A stretch of DNA of 13,356 bases. Origin: B46-G9 sp964548365 (GTDB lineage: Bacteria; Desulfobacterota; DSM-4660; Desulfatiglandales; Desulfatiglandaceae). Positions 1 through 6,326 of the stretch are shown piece by piece. The notes under the pieces were generated by a model. The model ran no database searches, was not told where the DNA came from, and saw only the letters and a list, made by a program, of their open reading frames with translations. The stretch lies in NCBI GenBank assembly GCA_964548365.1, contig CAZJRD010000087.1, forward strand, positions 1 to 13,356. Direction: 5' to 3'. A program made the position numbers and the translations under genes. Every line of letters starts with the position of its first letter. The stretch's first letter is position 1.

Positions 1-448
1 ATGCACAGCAGAAGGCAAGGGCGCTTCCCCACTGCCCCGCACCGGTTTCGGTGGTCAGTTTTTTTGTCCCTGAGATCTTGTTATAGTAGGCCTGTGCAAT
101 GGCAGTGTTCGGCTTATGGCTCCCCGCAGGGCTTACCCCTTCATTCTTGAAATAGATCTTCGCGGGAGTATCGAGATATTTTTCAAGGGCGTAGGCCCGG
201 TACACAGGGGTCGGTCGCCAGATCAGGTATTTCTCCAGCACCTCATCGGGAATATCAATATACCTCTCCTGGCTCACTTCCTGCTCAATCAGGGGCATGG
301 GGAAAATCGGGGCCAGATCTTCCGGTCCCACGGGCTGCCCGGTTCCCGGATGCAATGGTGGTTCGACCGGCGTTGGCAGATCCGGCAGGATATTGTACCA
401 TTGGCGAGGCATTTCTGATTCCGGCAACACGATCTTCTTAGTCTGCAT
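1..448 (-). CDS. trpB: Tryptophan synthase beta chain, TrpB2 type (5' part; runs off left edge)
   Basis: This is a PLP enzyme that joins indole and L-serine to give tryptophan. I translated 149 complete codons from the ATG at 448, and the 3' part lies outside the window. The beginning (MQTKKIVLPESEMPRQWYNI) and the proline-rich PPLHPGTGQPVGPEDLAPIFP segment are typical of the longer TrpB2 form rather than TrpB1. GSHKPNTA carries the lysine that should bind PLP (Lys112), and TETGAGQWG holds the conserved glutamate (Glu135). The start is fixed by a strong ribosome binding site, AAGGAGGGAG, ending 2 bases upstream. No trpA or other trp gene is seen, so it is probably a stand-alone copy used for indole salvage, or a TrpB2 recruited to another role. 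It follows the regulator and a possible small ORF on the same strand. Confidence 0.9.
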   Translation of the reverse strand, partial: MQTKKIVLPESEMPRQWYNILPDLPTPVEPPLHPGTGQPVGPEDLAPIFPMPLIEQEVSQERYIDIPDEVLEKYLIWRPTPVYRAYALEKYLDTPAKIYFKNEGVSPAGSHKPNTAIAQAYYNKISGTKKLTTETGAGQWGSALAFCCA

Positions 449-469
449 AACTCCCTCCTTCTGAAATGA

Positions 470-610
470 TTATGGGTTATTCTTCCTGGCCTGCGGCAAC
501 CATTGCTTGGGGCCTTCGAAGCCATTGTCAGTCGGCATACTGCCCTGGAATTCCCGGCAAGGACACCATTTCTCATCCTCTTCATACAGAGGACCGTGGT
601 GAACGGTCAA
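470..610 (-). CDS. Possible 46-residue small protein with a CPC motif
   Basis: This is a short open frame in the 200-base gap between the regulator and trpB. It reads from a TTG at 610 to a TAA at 470-472, which lies 21 bases before the trpB start. The peptide is hydrophilic and protein-like, with a segment YEEDEKWCPCREFQGSM, then GFEGPKQWLPQ, two tryptophans and a CxC pair. Third codon positions are roughly 60 percent GC, in line with neighbouring genes. Against it, no ATG and no clear ribosome binding site precede the TTG, and the frame stays open upstream into the end of the regulator gene. It could be a real cysteine-containing small protein, or the 3' remnant of a lost gene. I do not recognise the family. 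A competing frame through 289-585 is rich in Arg, Ser and Cys and is probably a shadow. Confidence 0.35.
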   Translation of the reverse strand: MTVHHGPLYEEDEKWCPCREFQGSMPTDNGFEGPKQWLPQARKNNP

Positions 611-648
611 GGCTATTAATTCGATGATGAAACGGTGATGAAAAATAA

Positions 649-2355
649 CTATTCTTCAAGAGACAATAGGTAGGACCTGAGATTAATCCCCTTATTTTTC
701 AAACCCAGTTTGCATCTGAGTTTGTACCGGTGGGAGGAAATAGTGTTTGTAGAAGTGCCCAGCAATTCCGCTATTTCCTTATTCATGAGCCCTTCTTTGA
801 CCAGATTAGCCACCCGGATCTCCATGGGGGTAAGTCCCAGGAAGGTGGAAGATAACTTGCTCACAAGGGGGGATGTGATCTTTTCCAGGTTCGTTTCCAG
901 GGTACTGATGAGTGTCCTCTCTTCGCCGGCTAATTTCCGGCTTTTCAGCCTTCCCAGATACGGGCTTACCAACTGCTTCACATTGGAGAGAAAATGTTCC
1001 TTTTCTTCATTCTTCTTTTCCTCCATCTGCTTCAGCAGGACCTTCAGGGCGATATTGGCCTCTTCCAGATTTTCAGACTGGGTCTTCAACTGCGCTTCTC
1101 GCATCCGCAGGTCTTCCACGGCCCCCCTGAAGTCGCTGATGTCTCGTCCTTCCGCTATCAAGAGAACGATAGCCCCGCTTTCGCCCCGGACCGGCTTGAT
1201 GGAGAAATCAATATTCATGACCGTTCCGTCAGGTGCCACATGCGTTGCCTCATAACGGATAAACTTTCCGTTGGCCGCATCACCGACTGCATTTTTCAAC
1301 CGTTTCTGCGCCGCATCAGAATGGGTCCACCACGGTGTTTCCCAAAACGGCTTTCTCAGGATCTCGGGTTCCTCTATGCCCACAAAGTCCATGGCCGTCT
1401 TGTTTACCTTCAAGACCGTACCATCCAGCTTCAGGACCGCAATAAACTGAAAGGTCTGGTCAAAAATCGCACGGAGCATGGTTTCGCTTTTTCTGAGGGC
1501 ATTCTCGGCCTGTTTCCGTTCCGAGATTTCTTTTTCAAGCCGGATGTTCGTGGCGGTCAGTTTATCGGTCCGTTTCCGGACAAGTTCTTCCAAGTGGGCA
1601 CGGTGTCGCTTCAGTTCCTCTTCCATGCGTTTCCTCTGGAAGAACTCGGGAACATCAATGGCACCGAAATTGGCCGGCTTGATCCGGGAATGGGCATAGT
1701 AGCGCGTGATTTGGGATTCTATGGTTGACGGGGGGGCCATGATGAAACGGCAGTGCTCATCACCCTTGGCCCGGCATTCCATTTCCACAGCCACCAAGGG
1801 GATTCCAAAACTTTCCTCACACCACCCTGATGAATACCCCGCGTTCATGATGCAGACCGCAAAGTCGGATTTTTCCCCGCTTTCACGCCAGGCATTCGCC
1901 TCGAAAGAAAAGGGATGATCATAGATAAGGCAGTACTTCTGATCGGGCGTGGGATTTGATTCCGGAAGGATTTTCACAAATGCCCATCCTGTGTGGGCGA
2001 AATGGATAGGTCCTGCTGAGAGCCGCTCGATGGGATCTGTCACCCCCATCTTGGCGGCAAAGCTCTTGGCATCGGCCTTCCCAATGGAATGGGCGATATC
2101 AAAGAGGAGACCGAAGGCCACGTCCCTCGCTTCATCTATGCCTCGATCTCCGTAGAGGGAAGTGACCATGTCAAAGAATTCCTTTGACATGGAGGCGGCG
2201 CGGACCAGGATGTAGCGTTCACCCGAAAAGCTCACCAGGCCCTGGGCGGGATTCTCCTCCCTCTTCTGGAAGTAGCGCTCAACATATTCCTGGGCCTTGA
2301 GAAAGGAGGATGTGATGGCCTCAGGAACCGCGGCGCTCATGGAGGGTATCCTCAT
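649..2355 (-). CDS. V4R (XylR_N-like) aromatic sensor - PAS - LuxR-type HTH regulator
   Basis: This is a predicted cytoplasmic transcription regulator of 568 residues. Residues about 15-210 form the XylR_N/V4R sensor seen in phenol and toluene regulators. Cys168, Glu191, Cys194 and Cys202 have the spacing (23, 3, 8) I recall for the zinc ligands of MopR (C155, E178, C181, C189), and GYSSGW matches the family's GYASGY. A charged coiled coil (about 240-290) leads to a PAS domain (about 290-410, with FDQTFQFIAVLKLDGTVLKV). A second coiled coil (about 410-455) precedes a LuxR-type HTH at about 506-565 (LTPMEIRVANLVKEGLMNKE). No AAA+ module, kinase or receiver domain is present. The ATG at 2340 is an alternative start (563 residues) with a better ribosome site (GAGGA, 8-base spacing). 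It lies 42 bases after the hydroxylase large subunit, so it is probably co-transcribed with it and may control this cluster. Confidence 0.88.
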   Translation of the reverse strand: MRIPSMSAAVPEAITSSFLKAQEYVERYFQKREENPAQGLVSFSGERYILVRAASMSKEFFDMVTSLYGDRGIDEARDVAFGLLFDIAHSIGKADAKSFAAKMGVTDPIERLSAGPIHFAHTGWAFVKILPESNPTPDQKYCLIYDHPFSFEANAWRESGEKSDFAVCIMNAGYSSGWCEESFGIPLVAVEMECRAKGDEHCRFIMAPPSTIESQITRYYAHSRIKPANFGAIDVPEFFQRKRMEEELKRHRAHLEELVRKRTDKLTATNIRLEKEISERKQAENALRKSETMLRAIFDQTFQFIAVLKLDGTVLKVNKTAMDFVGIEEPEILRKPFWETPWWTHSDAAQKRLKNAVGDAANGKFIRYEATHVAPDGTVMNIDFSIKPVRGESGAIVLLIAEGRDISDFRGAVEDLRMREAQLKTQSENLEEANIALKVLLKQMEEKKNEEKEHFLSNVKQLVSPYLGRLKSRKLAGEERTLISTLETNLEKITSPLVSKLSSTFLGLTPMEIRVANLVKEGLMNKEIAELLGTSTNTISSHRYKLRCKLGLKNKGINLRSYLLSLEE

Positions 2356-2397
2356 ATCGTTTCTCGTTTATGGCCTCTGCTTCTGCTCATTTTCTTT

Positions 2398-4788
2398 CTA
2401 TTTCTTCTCTGCGAGCCCTTTCAGCACCTTTTCCGGTGTAATGGGCAGGCTCTTTATGCGCACGCCGATAGCATCATATACCGCGTTCGCGATAGCCGGG
2501 GCAGTGGGCACAAGCCCCGGCTCTCCCACCCCTTTTGCCCCGAATGGTCCTTCGATATCATGGGTTTCCACGCATTTAATCTCTATGGGAAAATCGATGT
2601 CAGGGGCTGAGAGTATTTTGTAATCAAGAAAATTGGGATTCAAGTTCTTTCCCTTGTTTGTCCGATATTCTTCCGTGAGGGCATACCCCAACCCCTGCAC
2701 CACACCCCCATAAATCTGTCCCCTGATGGCCTGTCTGCTCAAGACCTGCCCCACGTCATGGGCAGCCACAAAATTGAGTACCTTGACCTTTCCGGTTTCC
2801 AGGTCTACCTCAACTTCGGCTCCCTGGGCTCCAAAAATGTACGTGGCCGAAACGTTCCCTCGGCAGGTCTTGGCGTCGATCATCTGGTTGCAGGGATCGT
2901 AAAAGGCCTCTGTCACGACTATGGTCCCCTGCTCCTTGTAGTGGGCCGCCCGCAGGATATCGCCCAGGGTCACTCGAAGAAGGGGGTTTTCCGGTTCCTC
3001 TTTCAGAAAAATCATATTTTCCTTCATATCAAATTCAGAAGGGTCGCAGACACGCTCATAATCCAGGTCGGGAATCTCAAAATCAGGGTCCTTTCTCTTC
3101 CGCTTTTTCATCTTGCTTTTGATCCTGGGCATAAAATGTTCCGAGGCCAGGTCAAAGATCTTTTTCCTCGCCTTTTCCGATGCCGAAATGGCGGCATTAC
3201 AGGAGGTAAATGCACCTCTGCTCGCATGGGTCCCCACATCCCAGGGGCAGGTCGCCGTATCCCCGGTGATGACGGTCACCTTGTCGGGGGTCACCCCGAG
3301 AGCCTCTGCCGTGGCCAGAGAGAGCGCTGCATTGAACCCCTGCCCCATCTCAATACCCCCGCTCATCACCGAAACGTTTCCGAAATCATCCAGCTTTAGG
3401 ATAATTCCGCTCCCGTCGGATCGGTACACTCGACCGGAACCGCCTACGTGAAAGAGGGATGCTATGCCCACGCCGCGGGCCTTTCCTTTCCCCTTTCCTC
3501 GCTTTTCTTTCCACGTCAGCTTCTCTGCCACCGTATCCAGGCATTCCTTCAGCCCACAAGTAGTAATGTGGAGTCCCATGGGTGTGATATCATTTGGAAT
3601 GTTCGCATTCTTAAGTCGGAATTCATAGGGGTCCATGCCAGCCTTTTCGGCCAGTTCATCCATATTGCTCTCCATGGGCCATGCCGCCTGGGGATTGCCG
3701 TAGCCGCGCATGGCCTGGCAATAGGTATTGTTGGTATACACGATCTTCGTCTCGTAAAACACGTTCGGCACCCGGTAGAGCGAAGAGATGGGCAGCATCA
3801 TCACGCTCGGCGTTGTGGCTCCCCAGGACGTGTAGGCACCGTTATCAAGGAGCATGCGGATATCTCTGAAAAGGAGTTTCCCTTCCTTGTCGCATCCCTG
3901 GATGATATGGCTCTTGGAAGGCTGCCTCGGAGAAAGGGCGGTAAATTCCTCTTCCCTCGTAAGCACTATCTTCACCGGTCTTCCGGTCTTGTAGGCCAGC
4001 AGAATGGAGATATATTCATAACCATGGGTATCCAGACCGGTGCCAAAAGAGCCTCCGAGGGTCGGCACGATAACCCTGGAATTCTTTCCCTTGAGCCCCA
4101 TGGCCACCAGTGCCTGGTTGAAATCGTTTTGGGCCAGAAAGGGGATCTGCGTCTTGGTGTGGATGAGGAGATTATTCTGCAGGTCAAATTCCGCGATACA
4201 ACCCGCGGTGCCCATGCATGATTGCTGGATCAGTGGGGTCTCAAAATGGTCCTCCGCCCAGTAGGCTGCTTTGTCTTTCGCCTTCTCTACGTCCCCGGAC
4301 ACAAATTTCCAGGGGACGGGCACCAGGTTGTCCGTCTTAGGGCGGCCCTTTACATCAACCTCATGTACAAGGGTCGCATCTTCCCGCAGGGCATCTTCCG
4401 GGGTAAATACTCCGGGCAGCTCTTCGTATTCCACGCGGATCAGGTCTACCGCCTCTTCCGCTATTTCAGGGTCGATGGCCGCCACTGCGGCAACCTCATC
4501 GCGGAACTGGCGAACCTTGCCTTTTTTCAGGGCAAAATTATCCTTGATGAATCCGATCCGAACCTCCGGCGTGTTGTACCCCGTGATAACCGCCCGCACC
4601 CCGGGCAGTTTTTCAGCCCTGGACGTATCAATGTTCTTGATCCGCGCGTGGGCATATTCGCTGAACTTGATCTTCCCGTAGAGCATCCCGGGGCGGGTCA
4701 GGTCATGAATATAAACGGCCTTGCCCGCGGCCTTGTCCGGCGCATCGGGCCTGGGCGTGTCCGTGCCGATGAAACTGAATTCTTGCAT
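2398..4788 (-). CDS. Xanthine oxidase family hydroxylase, molybdopterin large subunit
   Basis: This is the Mo-cofactor catalytic subunit (796 residues) of a three-subunit hydroxylase or dehydrogenase. Family motifs are GGSFG (245-249), AMRGYG (359-364), MGQG (481-484) and GVGEP (753-757), with Glu756 as the expected catalytic base. The N-terminal aldehyde-oxidase 'hammerhead' domain covers about 17-125. The segment NPQAAW...ITPMGLHITTCGL resembles 4-hydroxybenzoyl-CoA reductase alpha subunits. The GGGFGGKE stretch of xanthine dehydrogenase is GGSFGTGL here, so the xanthine-specific Glu is absent and purines are unlikely substrates. A lysine-rich insert lies at about 550-605. The frame is open up to 4989, but that would overlap the small-subunit gene. 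I chose the ATG at 4788 because GGGGGGAAC sits just upstream and family homology starts there. The gene ends 42 bases before the regulator. The substrate is unknown; a CoA-thioester or free N-heteroaromatic or aryl acid is plausible. Confidence 0.92.
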   Translation of the reverse strand: MQEFSFIGTDTPRPDAPDKAAGKAVYIHDLTRPGMLYGKIKFSEYAHARIKNIDTSRAEKLPGVRAVITGYNTPEVRIGFIKDNFALKKGKVRQFRDEVAAVAAIDPEIAEEAVDLIRVEYEELPGVFTPEDALREDATLVHEVDVKGRPKTDNLVPVPWKFVSGDVEKAKDKAAYWAEDHFETPLIQQSCMGTAGCIAEFDLQNNLLIHTKTQIPFLAQNDFNQALVAMGLKGKNSRVIVPTLGGSFGTGLDTHGYEYISILLAYKTGRPVKIVLTREEEFTALSPRQPSKSHIIQGCDKEGKLLFRDIRMLLDNGAYTSWGATTPSVMMLPISSLYRVPNVFYETKIVYTNNTYCQAMRGYGNPQAAWPMESNMDELAEKAGMDPYEFRLKNANIPNDITPMGLHITTCGLKECLDTVAEKLTWKEKRGKGKGKARGVGIASLFHVGGSGRVYRSDGSGIILKLDDFGNVSVMSGGIEMGQGFNAALSLATAEALGVTPDKVTVITGDTATCPWDVGTHASRGAFTSCNAAISASEKARKKIFDLASEHFMPRIKSKMKKRKRKDPDFEIPDLDYERVCDPSEFDMKENMIFLKEEPENPLLRVTLGDILRAAHYKEQGTIVVTEAFYDPCNQMIDAKTCRGNVSATYIFGAQGAEVEVDLETGKVKVLNFVAAHDVGQVLSRQAIRGQIYGGVVQGLGYALTEEYRTNKGKNLNPNFLDYKILSAPDIDFPIEIKCVETHDIEGPFGAKGVGEPGLVPTAPAIANAVYDAIGVRIKSLPITPEKVLKGLAEKK

Positions 4789-4843
4789 TTGTTCCCCCCA
4801 TCTGGTCTTTTCCGAATAGTCAAGCGGCCTTGTCGTCGAGCCG

Positions 4844-5341
4844 TCAATCTGTCGCCTTACTTGACTCTGTTTCCATAAGTTCTGCAGCTTTTTCAATGGA
4901 TTCGATGATCTGGACGTATCCCGTACAACGGCACAGGTTCCCGGAAATCCCCCTCTTGATCTCGTCTTCGCTGGGATGGGGTGTTTCATCCAGCAGGGCC
5001 TTGCTGGACATGATCATGCCCGGTGTACAGAACCCGCACTGGATTCCGCCTTCCTCCACAAAGGCCTTTTGAATGGGATGCAGTAGATTCCCTTTAGCAA
5101 CGAGGCCTTCGATGGTCGTCACTGACTTCCCTTCCACCTCAAAGGCAGGATAGAGGCATGAATCCACATTCAGTCCATCCACCAGGACCGTGCATGCCCC
5201 ACACTCCCCCTGGCCGCACCCTTCCTTGGTTCCGGTCAGGTGAAATTGCTCCCGCAGGACATTCAGAAGCATCTTGTGCGACTCCACTTCCGCGGAAACC
5301 TCATATCCGTTTAATTGAAAATGAATCTCTTTTTTCATCAT
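4844..5341 (-). CDS. Xanthine oxidase family hydroxylase, [2Fe-2S] small subunit
   Basis: This is the electron-transfer subunit (165 residues) of the molybdenum hydroxylase. The N-terminal plant-ferredoxin-type cluster is bound by Cys42, Cys47, Cys50 and Cys62 (GCGQGECGAC, then DSC). The C-terminal helical domain binds the second cluster through Cys102, Cys105, Cys137 and Cys139 (CGFCTPGM and CRCTGY). All eight ligands are present, so the subunit should be functional. It passes electrons from the Mo centre of the large subunit to FAD in the medium subunit. Two adjacent ATG codons (5341 and 5338) follow AGAGGAAGA; either could be used. It starts 24 bases after the FAD gene stop and ends 55 bases before the large subunit, which fits one operon. 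Length is normal for the family (about 155-165). Confidence 0.95.
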   Translation of the reverse strand: MMKKEIHFQLNGYEVSAEVESHKMLLNVLREQFHLTGTKEGCGQGECGACTVLVDGLNVDSCLYPAFEVEGKSVTTIEGLVAKGNLLHPIQKAFVEEGGIQCGFCTPGMIMSSKALLDETPHPSEDEIKRGISGNLCRCTGYVQIIESIEKAAELMETESSKATD

Positions 5342-5365
5342 TCTTCCTCTCGTCCTCTGGTTTCT

Positions 5366-6220
5366 TCAGCCTACCCGTTCCATGGCCTTTTGTATGACAT
5401 TTTTCACCAGTACCCCTGAAATATGTCTCCGGTATTCCTTGGTTGAGCGCACATCAGTAATAGGCTGCACCTCGGCGCCGGCCACGCGACCGGCCTCTTC
5501 CACAAGCTCCTGATCAACCTTTTTACCTTCAAGCAGGGCTTCCACCTTGCGCAATCTGAGGGGCACCGGAGCGACCGCGCCGGCTGCAATTCGGCATTTC
5601 CGACACGTTTCCCCTTCCATCACCAGCAATGCCGCAGCATTGGCTATGGCGATGTCCTGGCTGACACGCCCCACCTTCAGGAATGCCATCCCGGTTCCTC
5701 TATCAGTCTGTGGGGCCGTTATGCGTGTCAGGATCTCAGAGGAATCCATGCATGTCTTGCCCGGTCCCTTAAAAAACGCTTCAATGGGGATCTTCCTCTC
5801 GCCGCCCGGTCCCGCAACGGTCAAGACCGCATCCATAACCAGGAGCGGCGGGGCGCAATCCGCTGACGGAGCCGCATTGCTGATATTCCCACCCGGGGTC
5901 GCCACGTTCCTGACCTGGGGATTGGCAAGAATGCTCACCGCCTCCACCAGTGCGGGGCAGGCCATTCGCATCTCCTCACTCCGTTCAATGTCCCTGAAAA
6001 GGGTCATACTCCCAAGGGAAACCTCCCCATCCACTTCGAAGCCTTTCAGGGAATCGATCCCCCGCAGGGAGATGAGTGCATCCGGCTGGATCACCTTTTG
6101 CTTGATGCGCACAATCACGTCGGTGCCTCCCGCAATATACTTGCCGCTCTCCCCGGATTTTTCCATCAGGTGAAAAGCCTCGCTGAGGCCTTCAGGTTGA
6201 TAGTAATCAAATTTTTTCAT
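5366..6220 (-). CDS. Xanthine oxidase family hydroxylase, FAD-binding medium subunit
   Basis: This is the FAD subunit (284 residues) of the molybdenum hydroxylase, taking electrons from the [2Fe-2S] clusters and passing them to an external acceptor. The N-terminal FAD-binding motif AGGTD is at residues 30-34 and the second, TPGGNISNAAPSADCAPPLL, at 108-127. The C-terminal CO-dehydrogenase flavoprotein domain follows, with KVGRVSQDIAIANAAALL. The length equals ordinary family members. It therefore lacks the roughly 40-residue insert with an extra [4Fe-4S] cluster found in the beta subunit of 4-hydroxybenzoyl-CoA reductase, which argues against that low-potential reductive role. The ATG at 6220 is preceded by GAGGAG with 5-base spacing. 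It is the first of the three hydroxylase genes, in the order FAD, [2Fe-2S], Mo. It lies 106 bases after the PaaK-like ligase, across a repeat-rich spacer. Confidence 0.93.
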   Translation of the reverse strand: MKKFDYYQPEGLSEAFHLMEKSGESGKYIAGGTDVIVRIKQKVIQPDALISLRGIDSLKGFEVDGEVSLGSMTLFRDIERSEEMRMACPALVEAVSILANPQVRNVATPGGNISNAAPSADCAPPLLVMDAVLTVAGPGGERKIPIEAFFKGPGKTCMDSSEILTRITAPQTDRGTGMAFLKVGRVSQDIAIANAAALLVMEGETCRKCRIAAGAVAPVPLRLRKVEALLEGKKVDQELVEEAGRVAGAEVQPITDVRSTKEYRRHISGVLVKNVIQKAMERVG

Positions 6221-6270
6221 GGAAACTCCTCATCATGCTCTCACTCGTTTGCTGTTCAGTTTTTCTCGTT

Positions 6271-6326
6271 CCGCATTACCACTTCCCTATTCCGCCTTCC
6301 ACCTTCCGCTTTCCCACATCCCCCTT
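6271..6326. repeat. Degenerate 7-base tandem repeat, eight units
   Basis: The plus strand divides into eight consecutive heptamers: ccgcatt, accactt, ccctatt, ccgcctt, ccacctt, ccgcttt, cccacat, ccccctt. Position 2 is always C and position 7 always T; position 1 is C in seven of eight and position 6 T in seven of eight. The consensus is about CCgCctT. The array stops exactly at the stop codon of the upstream ligase gene (6327). On the transcribed strand it reads as repeated AAGGCGG-like units, which resemble Shine-Dalgarno sequence and contain many GGA triplets. It lies 50 bases before the FAD-subunit start. Confidence 0.6.

Noticed and set aside
469..499. Possible promoter for trpB: CATAAT (469-474) and TTGCCG (494-499)
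   Set aside because: The 19-base spacer and weak -35 match are poor, and the -10 overlaps the stop of the possible small ORF.
544..557. Imperfect palindrome around ggaattcc
   Set aside because: It is short, with a mismatch, and lies inside a possible coding frame; it is not enough to call an operator.
289..585. Open frame of 98 codons on the minus strand overlapping the trpB start
   Set aside because: It is rich in Arg, Ser and Cys, has no family resemblance, and overlaps clear trpB coding sequence in another frame.
994..1728. Long plus-strand frame of 244 codons opposite the regulator gene
   Set aside because: It is antisense to a gene with clear domains, has no ribosome site or recognisable motif, and its composition is that of a shadow frame.
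4789..4989. N-terminal extension of the Mo large subunit to a start at 4989
   Set aside because: It lies inside the end of the [2Fe-2S] gene, shows no family similarity, and a good ribosome site precedes the ATG at 4788.
2398..6220. Carbon monoxide dehydrogenase or xanthine dehydrogenase as the identity of the three-subunit enzyme
   Set aside because: The large subunit has AMRGYG rather than the CO dehydrogenase active-site loop with Cys in AYRCSFR, and the xanthine-specific Glu is missing.
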